The notes under the pieces: model-generated
Told to the model about the DNA's origin: nothing
Databases searched by the model: none
What the model saw: the letters and a program-made list of their open reading frames with translations, nothing else
Assembly: GCA_016703005.1 (NCBI GenBank)
Contig: JADJCX010000021.1
Coordinates: 11,567 to 75,566, forward strand
Length of the DNA stretch: 64,000 bases
Direction of reading: 5' to 3'
DNA from: Flavobacteriales bacterium
GTDB taxonomy: Bacteria; Bacteroidota; Bacteroidia; Flavobacteriales_F; PHOS-HE28
Translations under genes and position numbers: made by a program
In this document: positions 17,401 to 27,983 of the stretch, one piece after another
Layout: each line of letters begins with the position of its first letter
Numbering within the stretch: position 1 is the stretch's first letter

Positions 17401-20400
17401 GCCATTGCCACCGCCGAAGATGCCCGTGGTGATGGACGTGCTCATGGGTGTCGGACCGGTGAGCGTTATGCTCGCGTTGCCGGTGCAGCCAACGGCATCC
17501 GTGACGGTGATAGTGTAGCTGCCGGATTCCAGCGAAGTGATGTCTTCGGTGATCGCGGTAAAACCGTTCGGGCCGCTCCATGCGATCGTGTAAGGCGCCA
17601 CGCCACCAACGATGCTTGCATCGATACCCCCGTCAGCCGCGCCATCGCAGGTCGTGTTCACGCCGCCACTGAATGTGCTTGCCACCACGCCGACATTCAC
17701 TGGTGCGGCGGAAGTCAGGGTGTACGTGGTGAACGTGCTGCAACCGTTCTGGTCGGTAACCGTGAGTTGATAGATGCCCGGTGCAAGACCAGCGATGTCT
17801 TCGGTGATGGCCGTGAAGCCGTTGGGTCCATTCCAGAAGAGGAAATACGGAGGCGTACCACCCGAGATCGTTGCGTCGATGCTTCCGTCATTGGCGCCTG
17901 CGCAGCTGGTGTTGAAGCCGCCGGGGTATCCGCTCACGTTCGCTGTCACGGTGAAGAGGCCGGGCTGGTTCACGTCGAACGTCTCGCTGTAGGTGCAGTT
18001 GTTGGCGTCGGTGATAAGCACCGTGTACACACCGGCGAAGAGGTTGCTGATGTCCTCATCGTTGCTGGTGTAAGCGCCAGGTCCGCTCCACAAGTAGGTG
18101 AACGGAAGCGTTCCGCCGTTCGCTGTCAGATCGATTGCGCCGTTGTTCGCGCCTTGGCATGCGGCCGTTGTGATCGCAGCGCTTGCATTGATCGGAGCTG
18201 GTGCGCTGAGCGTGAACGATGCCGTTGCCGTGCAGCCGTTCTGATCCGTTGCGATCAGGTCGTAGATACCTGGAGCAAGTCCTGACAAGTCCTCGCTCGT
18301 GCTGCTGAATGCATTACTGCCTGTCCACTGGAACGTTGCATTTCCAGCACCGCCGTTCACGGTGATGTCAATGCTGCCGTCCGTTGCATTGCTGCATGAG
18401 ATGGCACTGCCACCGATGTAGCTGCTCACGCTGGATCCAAGGCTCAATGGAGTTGGCTCAGTGAGGGAGGCGCTATTGGTGGTGGTGCATCCATTGGCAT
18501 CGGTCACGGTCACGTTGTATGTACCCGCGCTCAAGGCGCCGATGTCCTGTGTGCTGGCGGTGTAGCCATTCGGGCCGCTCCAAGCAACCGTGTACGGTGC
18601 TTCACCACCAGTGATGTTCAAGTCGATGCTTCCGTTGCTTCCGCCGTTACAAGCGATCGCAGCGCCGTTGTTGTATTGCGAAATGCTCAGGTTACTGCCC
18701 AGTACGGCTGGTTCGTTCAGCACCACGGTGGCGTTGCTGGTGCAACCGTTCACGTCGGTTACAGTGATGGTGTATGAACCGGCTACCACGTTGTTGATGT
18801 CCTCGGTACTTGCGGTGAAACCGTTCGGACCGGTCCACGCGATCGTGTAGTTCGGGATGCCACCGGCGATGCTCGCATTGATGCTGCCATCGCTGGCGCC
18901 GTTGCAACCGATCTGTCCGCTACCGATCTGCGCGGCCGTAGCGATGACGTTCAGTACACCTGGCGCAAAGAGCGTGTAGCTCGCGAACGTTCCGCAGCCG
19001 TTGCCATCGATGACGGTAAGGATATAGGTGCCAGCGACCAAGCCGCTGATGTCCTCACTGGTCGAGGTGAATCCGTTCGGACCTGTCCACCCGAGGACGT
19101 AGGGTTGAGTGCCGCCGCTCACCGAGGCATCGATGCTGCCATCGGCGCTGCTGTTGCACGAAACGTTGGTGCCGTTGAAGTTGCTGAGTGTGGCACTGAT
19201 GGTGAAGATGCCGGGCTGGTTCACGTCATACGTCTCCGTGATCGAGCAACCGTTCGCGTCCGTGATGGTGAGGGTATACACTCCGGCTACGAGACTTGTC
19301 AGGTCCTGAGTGCTGGCAGAGAAGCCGTTCGCCCCCGTCCAGCTGTAGGTGTACGGCACCGACCCGCCGCTCACGGTTACATCGATCGCGCCATCGCTGC
19401 TGCCTTGGCAAGCGGCTGTTGTGATGTTGGCTGTCGCGATCAGCGAAGCGGGTTCCGTCAGTGTGAACGAAGCACTGGTGGTGCAGCCGTTCGCATCAAC
19501 AAGGTTCAGGTAGTAGTTGCCTGCGGTGAGGTTGCTCAGGTCTTCGATACCGGTGGTGCCGCCGAAGTCGTCGGTCCATGTGTAGTAATACGGCGCTGTT
19601 CCTCCGCTTACGGTTACATCGACCCAGCCGTCGGCGCTGCCGTTGCATGAGATGTTGAACGCACCATATGCGCTCACGCTCGAAGCGATCAACAACGCAG
19701 CCGAAGGCTGCGTGATGATCACCGGATGGTCCTTGGGCGTATCGCAGCCATTGTTGTCGGTGATGGTCACGGTATAGAAACCAGCACTCAGGCCGGTGGC
19801 CGTGGCTCCGGTCTGCTGCGGAACGGTGTTCCAAGTGATCGTGTAGCTACCGCTGCCGCCGCTGGCTTCCACGGTCGCATAGCCATCGCTGCCACCGAAG
19901 CAGCTCACATTCTGGTAGCTCTCGATGAACGAGCTGATGCCGGTAGCCGGTTCGGTGATGGTGACATTGATGCTGGTGGCGCAGCCGTTCGCATCCACAA
20001 CACTGGCTGTGTAGGTACCGGCCATCAGGCCAGTGATCGTTTGCCCGTTCACCAAGGGGTTGGTGATCCAGCTATAGGTGTATGGACCAGTACCACCGCT
20101 GGCCAACACCGTGGCGGCGCCAGTGCTGCCGCCATGGCAGAGCACGTCGGTTACGCCGGTCGCATCCAGTGCTAATGCTGCGGTCGGGCCGCCAATGACC
20201 ACGCCGAGACTTCCACTGCATCCGTTCGCATCGGTAACGGTAACGGTCCAAGTTCCACTGCCCAAGCCGGCGGCGGTGGCGCCGGTTTGCGGTGGTGCCG
20301 TGTTCCAACTATAGGAGTACGGTGTGGTGCCACCCATTGCCACCACGGTTGCTTGTCCGTTGTTGCTGCCGAAGCAACTCTGGTCCGTGCTGCTCACAAG

Positions 20401-23400
20401 TGCGAGTGCCAGCGTTGCAACAGGCGCGGTTATGGTGACTTGCATCGAAGTACTGCAACTGTTGTCGTCGGTGATCGTGACCGTGTAAGTGCCGGCACCA
20501 ACGCCGGTCATGGTCGCTCCGTTCTGCGCGGGCACCGTGTTCCACGTGTAGGCGTATGGTGCAGTGCCTCCAGCGGCTTGGGCCGTGGCGCTGCCGTCAG
20601 TAGCACCGGAACAGCTCACGTTCTGTTGTGATGTGATGGAAGCGCTGAGCGCAGAGGCAGGTTGCGCAATGATCACCGAAGTGGTGGTCGTGCAGCCGTT
20701 ATCATCGGTGATCGTGCAAGTCCACGTGCCGGTGGTGAGCCCCGCTGCCGTCGCCGTGTTTTGTATTGGCGATGTATTCCAACTGTAGCTGTAAGGTGCG
20801 GTGCCGCCAGTTGCGCTGGCAGTTGCCGAGCCTGTCGCATCGCTGAAGCAGCTCACATCGGTGGAGGAGGTGATGGATGCACTGAGGGTAGCTGGTGGTT
20901 CGGTGATGAGAACATTGTGCGTGCCCGTGCAGCCGTTCGCATCGGTGAGTGTCACGGTCCAAGTACCGGCTGTCAGCGCAGCGACGGAAGGACCGTTCTG
21001 CACAGGGATCGTGTTCCAGTTGTACGTGAACGGTGCAACACCACCCACTGCGTTCACTTGCGCGGCTCCGGAGTTGCCACCGTTGCAATCAACATCGGTG
21101 GTGCTCTGTGTGGTGATGGAGATCAACGCCGGTTCGGTAAGTGCGAGCGTGGCGTTCGTATTGCAGCCGTTCGCATCCGTAGCAGTGAGGGTGTAGCTAC
21201 CTGCGATCAGGTTGCTGATGTCCTCAGTGGTCGCACTGAACGCACTAGGGCCTGTCCAGCTGTAGCCGATGGGTGCGGTGCCACCAGCGACCGTTGCATC
21301 GATGCTGCCGTTGTTTCCGCCATTGCAGGTGATGTTGAAGCCGTTGCCCATGTCGGCACCGGCTATACTTGAAGCAATGGGTGCCGGTGCAGTGAGGGTT
21401 ACTGTGGCGCCGATCTGGCAACCGTTATCATCGGCGACGACAAGCACGTAGGTGCCCGGTTCCAATCCACCGATGTTGTTGTTCGAGGCGTTGTAACCGT
21501 TGGGTCCGGACCACGCATAGTCGTAGTTCGGGGTGCCGCCACTGGCTGAAGCGGTGATGCTTCCATCGCTGTTGCCTGCGCAACTGATGTTGTTGCCGCC
21601 GGTGAACAGCGAAGGCGTCACTGTAACTTGATAGAGACTGGGTTCTGTAACGGTGTACGCGTTCGTCCAGGAACAACCATTGGCATCGGTGATCACCACA
21701 GAGTACACACCGGCGAAGACAGCGCTGATGTCGATGGTGCTGGCCGTGTACCCGTTCGGGCCGGTCCATGTTGCCGTATAGGGCCCTGTGCCGCCGTTGG
21801 GCGTCAGGTCCACGCTGCCATCGTTGATGCCGTTGCAGATGGCGTGCACGATAATGCTCGTGGCGCTCAGGGCACCAACGGGTTGAGAGATCACGGTAGT
21901 CGCAGTTGAGGTGCAACCTGTGGCGTCGGTAACGATGCACGTGTACGAGCCGCTCGTCAGACCTGTCGCAATAGCGATGGTCTGCACTGGTAGGGTGTTC
22001 CAAGAGTAGCTGTACGGCCCCGTGCCGCCAGCAGCCAAAGCCGTGGCCAATCCAGTAGCATCGCCAAAGCACAGAACGTTGGTCTGCGCGCTGATGGATG
22101 CACTAAGGCTGCTGGCAGGCTGCGTGATGGTGACGTTTGCCGTTGTGCTGCAACCATTGCCATCAGTGATCGTGCAGGTCCACGTGCCTGCGGTCAGGTT
22201 GCTTGCTGTTGCAGCACTCTGGGGAGGAATGGTGTTCCATGCATAGCTGTATGCACCAGTGCCACCGTTCACGTTCATCGTTGCGCTGCCCGTGCTGTTG
22301 CCGAAACAAGACACATTGGTCTGTGCACCGATGGAGGCGGAGAGTGCCGCCACAGGTTGCGTGATCGTCGCGCTGCTCACAACGCTGCATCCATTCGCAT
22401 CGGTGATGGTACAGGTGTACGTTCCCGCAGGCAGGTTGCTGGCCGCAGCGGTCGTTTGCACAGGAACGGTGTTCCAGGCGTAGCCATAGGGAACGGCGCC
22501 CCCGTTAGCTGTTACCGTTGCGCTACCGGTGCTGTTACCGAAGCAGAGCACGTTCGCTTGCGCGCTGATCGAAGCGCTCAACGTGGCGGCCGGTTGGGTA
22601 ATGGTGATGTTGGCCGAAGTGCTGCACCCGTTTGCATCCGTGATAATGCAGGTGTAGTTGCCTGCGTGTACGTTGCTCATGGTGGCGCCGGTCTGCGAAG
22701 GGGCGCTGTTCCAGTTGTAGCTGTATGGGGCCGTTCCACCGGTGGCGTTCACCGTGGCGCTGCCTGTATTGTTGCCGAAGCACAGCACGTTGGTGCTCGC
22801 GCTGATGCTCGCGCTAAATGCCGCTGCTGGTTGGGTGATCGTGGCGTTCACGGTTGCCGAGCAACCGTTCACATCGTTCACCGTGCACGTGTACGTGCCG
22901 GCCGTAAGGCCGGTGGCCGTGGCGGATGCTTGTACCGGCACGGTGTTCCACGAATAACTGTATGGACCAACACCACCGCTGGCACTGGCTGTTGCGCTAC
23001 CGCTGTTACTGCCAAAGCACAGAACGTTCGTCTGTGCGAAGAGCGATGCGCTGATGGCGCTGGCCGGTTGCGAGATGGTGACAGCCTGCGTGGTAGTGCA
23101 ACCGTTGGCATCGGCAACACTGCAGGTCCATGTGCCGGCGGGCAAATTGGTGGCGTTGGCATTGGTCTGCACCGGTACGGTGTTCCAACTGTAGCTGTAT
23201 GGGGCAGTGCCACCGGACGCGTTCATGGTAGCGCTTCCAGTGCTCGCTCCGTTGCACAACACGTTCGTTTGCGCGGCAATGTTGGCAGCCAACACTTGCG
23301 TTGGTCCAACGACGGAAGCGATCGCACTGGTGCTGCAGCCGTAGCCATCGGTAACGGTAACGGTGTATGATCCAACGGGCAATGCTGTGGCCGTTGCAGC

Positions 23401-25390
23401 GGTCTGCACAGGCGCGCTGTTCCAGCTGTAGTTGTAAGGCGGCACGCCGCCGGTTACGCTGGTGGTCGCACTGCCTTGGCCATCACCGGAACAGATCACG
23501 CTGGTGGTAGAACTGATGGTAGCGTCCAGTTCGGTGGTCTGGGTGAGTGTAGTGCTCACACTGGTGGCGCAACCATTGGCATCGGTAACGTTGAGGGTAT
23601 AGCTGCCGGCAGCAAGACCGTTGATATCGGCACTGCTGTTCGTATAGCCGCCCGGTCCGCTCCACGCGGTGGTGTAGGGTCCGGTGCCACCAGCGATGGT
23701 CGCATCGATGCTACCTGTGCTGCCACCGAAGCAGGCAATGTTCTGCCCGAATGCGAGAATGGCGGGAGCGAGACTCGCTGAAAGTGTTCCGGGTGCAATG
23801 AGATTGAAACTCTGTGTGCGCGTGCAGGCAGCGTCAGTAACGGTTACTGTGTAGCTACCAGCCACCAGACCACTGATATCCTGCGTGCTGGCCGTGAATC
23901 CACCGGGACCGGTCCAGGAATAGGAGTACGGGGCGTAGCCTCCGCTTGTACTCAAGTTGATGGCGCCATTGCTGTTGCCGTTGCACAACGGGTTCGTAAG
24001 GATCGCGCTAAGCGCTAATTCGCTCACGCGCAATTGGCGGTTGTAGGTGCGGGAGCAAACGCCGTCGTTGATCTGGATGGTATAGGTGGTGGTAGAGGTT
24101 GGTGAAGCCCAAGGACTGGCGCTGGTGGCATCGTCCAGAGATCCACGGGTGACCACGAAAAGGTGGTGCCACCAGAGATGATGAACTGCTGCGAATCGCC
24201 TTGGCAGATGGTCGCGCTCAGGGGTGTTACCGTGGCGAGCATCGTATCCCGCAGGTTGAAGAGCAACGAATCGAGGGTTTGGCCAGGACAATCGGGATTG
24301 CCGAGAATGAACTTCAGTGTCTCGGTGGGTTCGTTGATCATATCCGCCGGTGGGTCGATAGGCCGGTCCACGAACGCTTGGTTCGCGGGTATCGTGATCG
24401 ACTTCGGAAGGAGGGGTTGACCGGAGCGATTGCCGCATAGTCGGTGCCGTTGATCGCGGTGCCTTGTATGTAGTATTGGAGAACGAGCGGTTGGGTGGTG
24501 ACCGGTGTGCGCGTGAAGCGCACCCAACCTGGATTGCAACCTTCAATAAGATCGGTTCCCCCGTTGAGCGTCGAACTGCTCATGGTAACCGTGTTGCTAC
24601 GCACTTGGTCGATGAAAACGCCTGAATCGTATTTGCGATCGGTCGCGTCCGCCACGACCAGTTTAAGATGGTATGAAGTGCATGCGGTCACTGCCGTCTT
24701 CGCCGAAAGGCTTACCGTATACCCGTCATACTGCACATCGGCGCCACCGGGATTGTTGTAGTAGTAGGCGCTGTTGCTGCCGTTGTTCACGTTATTGATC
24801 GTAACCGCGGTGCTGGTCCCGGGGATCAGAGCGATGTTCTTGGCACCACCTGCGCCTGGATCACCAACGATGCCGGGCCCGGTGATAAAGAAGCCGAACA
24901 CGTCGTTGAATTGCGAACCCACCCACTCGTTATACTCCTCCGAGCCGAACACGAAGTCGAACTGAAGACTGTCGCCTGCTGGTATGATGTCGAACTCGAA
25001 CTTGCACGCATCACGGGTCGAACGACCTGTAACGGCGTCGAGCAAAGGATCGCCGGCCGTGTTCTGGGCAAACCAGTTCGAGCCGCCATTGTTGTTCGGT
25101 CCGGGGGCATCGGTGATGCGGCCGCTGGTGAGGATCACACCATTGGAAACCGACATGGCCGACCCGCTGTACGTGAACTCGCCGTAGCCCAGAGTATGGC
25201 ACGTGATCACGGGGTTGCTGATCAATACCCCGGGTCCGGTGCTGGATTGTTCAAGTTGTTGTAGATCTGTTTGCGCATTTACCGCGAGTTGGGCTTGTGC
25301 GGTTCCTCCGATCGAACAGCACACCACCAGGGCAACGAAGCATCGCTTGATCGACAAGCCATGCTGAACTATAGAGATCCGTTCGATCAT
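14467..25390 (-). CDS. Giant SprB-repeat surface protein with type B T9SS sorting domain, two frameshifts
   Basis: Reconstructed as ~3641 residues across two one-base indels, one in the G-run 24413-24416 and one near 24137-24144. Start 25390 begins MIERISIVQHGLSIKRC and a signal peptide ending AQA; it lies 4 bases after the preceding stop. The order is: signal; choice-of-anchor-L domain (TDLQQLEQSSTGPGV..., FVFGSEEYNEWVGSQFNDVFG); a linker; about 38 SprB-type repeats of ~75-90 residues (14742-24026); and a gliding-associated C-terminal domain (MPTGFSPNGDGSNDAYVVQG ... RWGNTVFDQ ... LPNGTYFVVI). Nearly every repeat has two Cys, one in a CNG/CFG motif and one in DANGC. SprB itself is a mobile adhesin that drives gliding. 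Whether this cell glides cannot be told here; attachment or biofilm roles are equally possible. Confidence 0.93.
14742..24026 (-). repeat. Tandem array of about 38 SprB-type coding repeats
   Basis: Counted by hand from the translation. Each unit runs: variable strand, C(N/F/A)G, SDGSI or STGSA, GG-aPY-Y-W, then TGPNGF...EDISGL or NTVPVQT...GL, AGTYT-TVTDANGC, and a final EP or QP. Two unit types occur in blocks. Units 1-2, 10-12 and 19-35 are of the TGPNGF type. Units 3-9 (about 21880-23540) and 13-18 (about 19705-21135) are of the NTVPVQT type. Units 36-38 have the shorter DWSNG form. The DNA repeats are diverged, not identical, so the array is old except perhaps units 4-9. Confidence 0.85.
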
Positions 25391-25394
25391 CGGT

Positions 25395-25778
25395 TCAGAG
25401 CGTGTTGCGGACATTGTCACACATCTGTTCGGCTTCGGTGAGAGAAACCGCCTGCTCTTGGATGCGATGCGGAGCAACGCTTGTCAGCAGGCCTGGCAGT
25501 GCGCGCAATCGCAGGCTATCGGCAGAGCGGCTCGCATCCGTTGCCTGTAGTACGATGATCCCGGCCGGAACACAGGCGAAGGCTATCCGAGCATCACCAC
25601 GGGATATCAGTTGTTGGTTCAAACCATCGCGCTCCTCGGTGGAAAGCCCATCAATATGGAGCGTGATGCTCGTGGGCGCCGCTTGCTGGGCCGTGGCCTT
25701 CGCGCCACCAATTCCAACCAGAATGCAAAGGAGAGCAAGGGCTCGGAGCAGGTACTTGTCCAGGTTCAGGTAGTTCAT
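25395..25778 (-). CDS. Small secreted hypothetical protein upstream of the SprB-like gene
   Basis: The 127-residue product has an N-terminal signal (LLRALALLCILVGIGGAKATAQ) and a mature part of ~95 residues. That part has strand-helix alternation (TSITLHIDGLSTEERDGLNQQL, ARIAFACVPAGIIVLQATDAS) and two Cys. It belongs to no family I recognise. Its stop lies 4 bases before the chosen start of the giant adhesin, so the two are very likely co-transcribed. It could be a periplasmic accessory of the adhesin; this is inference from position only. Confidence 0.65.
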   Translation of the reverse strand: MNYLNLDKYLLRALALLCILVGIGGAKATAQQAAPTSITLHIDGLSTEERDGLNQQLISRGDARIAFACVPAGIIVLQATDASRSADSLRLRALPGLLTSVAPHRIQEQAVSLTEAEQMCDNVRNTL

Positions 25779-25899
25779 CGGTTCCGCTCCGGTGGGCAGA
25801 GTTTTCCCACCAAAGCGGCCCCTTCTACCGGACCAATGCCCTAAAGGTTATCGACGAGGGTCGGGAATTTGCCGTTGAAAGACAGCTCGCGGGCCTGCC

Positions 25900-26640
25900 T
25901 TACCCCTGGGTTGCCCTTTGCTTGAGCACGGCGTACAGGGCGATCCCGCTGGCCACGCTAACGTTCAGCGAGCCAATGCTGCCGATCATGGGAATACGGA
26001 CCAGGTCTTCCGCAATGCGGAGCACTTGCGAACTCACCCCGGTGTCTTCAGCGCCCATAACCAGCACCAAGGGACCCTTGAGGTCCGCGTCAGCCACCTC
26101 GCCAGCACCTTTCTCCGTGCAGGCCACAATGCGAAGACCATGTTCTTGGGCGCGTTTCAACGCCCCGGCGAAGTCCATGGCCCGGCATACGGGCACACGC
26201 ATCAGCGCGCCCGCGCTGCTCTTTACCGCGTCGCTGCCCAACCTGGCGCTGCCCTGCTTTGGCACCAGAACACCATGTGCACCGAAGCACTCCGCGCTTC
26301 TGGCCACTGCCCCCACGTTCCTAACGTCGGTAACGCCGTCCAAGGCTAAGATCAGCGGGGTCTCTCCACGCTCGTACGCACGGGCGATCACCTCATCCAA
26401 GTTCTGCTCTTCCACCGGGCTCAGCAGGGCGATCACGCCTTGGTGTTCGGTGTTGGTCATGCGGTCCAGTTTCTCGACGGGTACCGGCTGCCACGGGATC
26501 TCCCGTTCTAAGGCCAATTGTTTTATCTCCTTGAGAGCCGCATGTCCACTATCACGTCGCACCAACAACTTTTCGATGTTGCGATTGGCGGCGAGCGCTT
26601 CGGTCACCGGCCGAATACCGGCCACTAGTTCTTCTTTCAT
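25900..26640 (-). CDS. rlmB: 23S rRNA (guanosine-2'-O-)-methyltransferase, RlmB/TrmH (SpoU) family
   Basis: SAM-dependent SPOUT methyltransferase that modifies a guanosine ribose in 23S rRNA (G2251 in E. coli). The N-terminal substrate-binding domain (VAGIRPVTEALAANRNIEKLLV) is followed by the knotted catalytic domain. Its three SpoU motifs are visible: LDGVTDVRNVGAVARSAECFG, LVMGAEDTGVSSQVLRIAED and IPMIGSIGSLNVSVASGIAL. The Asn of the first motif and the NVSVA knot are intact. The length of 246 is typical. It lies 32 bases after the GWxTD lipoprotein gene. Confidence 0.92.
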   Translation of the reverse strand: MKEELVAGIRPVTEALAANRNIEKLLVRRDSGHAALKEIKQLALEREIPWQPVPVEKLDRMTNTEHQGVIALLSPVEEQNLDEVIARAYERGETPLILALDGVTDVRNVGAVARSAECFGAHGVLVPKQGSARLGSDAVKSSAGALMRVPVCRAMDFAGALKRAQEHGLRIVACTEKGAGEVADADLKGPLVLVMGAEDTGVSSQVLRIAEDLVRIPMIGSIGSLNVSVASGIALYAVLKQRATQG

Positions 26641-26672
26641 GATCTACCGACCGTTTTTGCGTGGGCTAAGGT

Positions 26673-27983
26673 TCAGTTCCCCCGGATGCGGCCATTGCGC
26701 CAGCTTTCCACATTGCGGTACCACGCACCTTTGAAGGCGGGATCCCGGTCCAGCGTCATGTCGTTGTCCGAATAGGGGCCCTGCCGTTTGGTGAAGGTGA
26801 AGCTGAGGCTCATCATGTTCGCATCCTCGCCGTACACCCAAGTTTCGCCATAGTCACCGATCTGGATGTTGTTCGGCGTGCCGAAGATGATGTGGACCAG
26901 CCCGCGGTCGCTCTTCCAGCCTTCGGTGCTTCCCGTGAAATGCCTGTTGGCGCTTTCAACCCGACCATAGTAGGTGGCAATGGCATCGCGCGCGCGGTCC
27001 TTGCCGCCGTTCGCATCGGTCCAGAAGCGCTCAACTGCTTTCCGCACGTCGGGTGCGGTCCTCATCTTGTCGTGCTCCTGCATGCTGGTGATGTACCGTA
27101 GCGGGCTCAACATATCCTTGCCCGTGCGCACGTACGGGTATGTATCCGCCAGCACGAACAACGTGAATCCGGTGGAGGATGTCGAATCCGTGCGGATGTG
27201 ATAAAACCCACTACGGCGGGCATCCAGCTCGAACGTGCCATCGGCACCTACTTGAACAGTGAATGAGCTATCGCTCGGTGGATCGGCCGCTGCACTGGAA
27301 CTGGTGGTGAACACCGGTGCCGGAAGTCGATCCTGCGGTGAATGGTGCGTGCCGAAAAGAGTCATACCCGCGTAGCGCTCGCAACGCACACGCACCTCAT
27401 GTGGTCCGGGTAAGTGATCACTGAACCAAGGCAATTTTGTGGCCGCGTCCTCGGGTAGGAAATCCTGTCTGTGCCCTTTCGTTTCAACGTCCATGGGTAT
27501 GAGCACACTACTGCTCGTTTCCCGGTTCAGGTCGCGGGCGGTGACGAGCAAGTGGAAATTCCCTTGCGAGGATCGCCGCATTTCCATGCTTCCGATGAGG
27601 TCTTTGTCCTCTCCCGGTGTGCCCGCTTGATCGCGTACCATGGTGCTGGCGCTGTCTAAAAGCTGGGTGCACTTTCGGTCGGCGTAGGCGGCATAGGTGA
27701 TCCGTACACTGCTGCGGTAGGGTCCTCCTTGGCCGTCGCTTTTGTAGAGCAGGTCGGAGGTGCGCAGCTTGAAGTAAACGATCGTCTTTTCCTCCGAAGC
27801 GTTGTACACGCGCGCATCCAATCGCAGCATGTTCGCCTCGGTACCGTACAGCCAACTGAAGTTGTCCTTTGCAACTGCGCGCTGAGGAGTGCGGCAGCCA
27901 GGGAGTGCCAGCAAGACTGCAAGCAGCGTGAATAGTAGGCTTGCCTTGATCGTGGTACTCAGGAAACGGCCGCTGGCGATCAT
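26673..27983 (-). CDS. GWxTD-domain lipoprotein (motif reads GWKSD)
   Basis: The 436-residue product has a lipoprotein signal ending LALPGC. The middle is beta-rich. The C-terminal GWxTD domain reads VERFWTDANGGKDRARDAIATYY ... EGWKSDRGLVHIIFGTPNNI ... GETWVYG. The name-giving motif has Ser in place of Thr. Function of the family is unknown; it is widespread in Bacteroidota. The ATG overlaps the rmuC stop as ATGA, which suggests translational coupling. The C-terminal tail (AWYRNVESWRNGRIRGN) is intact. Confidence 0.85.
   Translation of the reverse strand: MIASGRFLSTTIKASLLFTLLAVLLALPGCRTPQRAVAKDNFSWLYGTEANMLRLDARVYNASEEKTIVYFKLRTSDLLYKSDGQGGPYRSSVRITYAAYADRKCTQLLDSASTMVRDQAGTPGEDKDLIGSMEMRRSSQGNFHLLVTARDLNRETSSSVLIPMDVETKGHRQDFLPEDAATKLPWFSDHLPGPHEVRVRCERYAGMTLFGTHHSPQDRLPAPVFTTSSSAAADPPSDSSFTVQVGADGTFELDARRSGFYHIRTDSTSSTGFTLFVLADTYPYVRTGKDMLSPLRYITSMQEHDKMRTAPDVRKAVERFWTDANGGKDRARDAIATYYGRVESANRHFTGSTEGWKSDRGLVHIIFGTPNNIQIGDYGETWVYGEDANMMSLSFTFTKRQGPYSDNDMTLDRDPAFKGAWYRNVESWRNGRIRGN

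Noticed and set aside
14461..24000. Long plus-strand open frames antisense to the adhesin (for example 14461-15486, 15679-16671, 17203-18285, 22357-23370)
   Set aside because: They are mirror frames of the repeats: composition is His/Ala/Val/Arg-rich, and no start signals or domains are seen.
14742..24026. Direct repeats that might suggest a CRISPR array
   Set aside because: Repeats are long (~230 bases), diverged, in frame and protein-coding; no short identical repeats with unique spacers.
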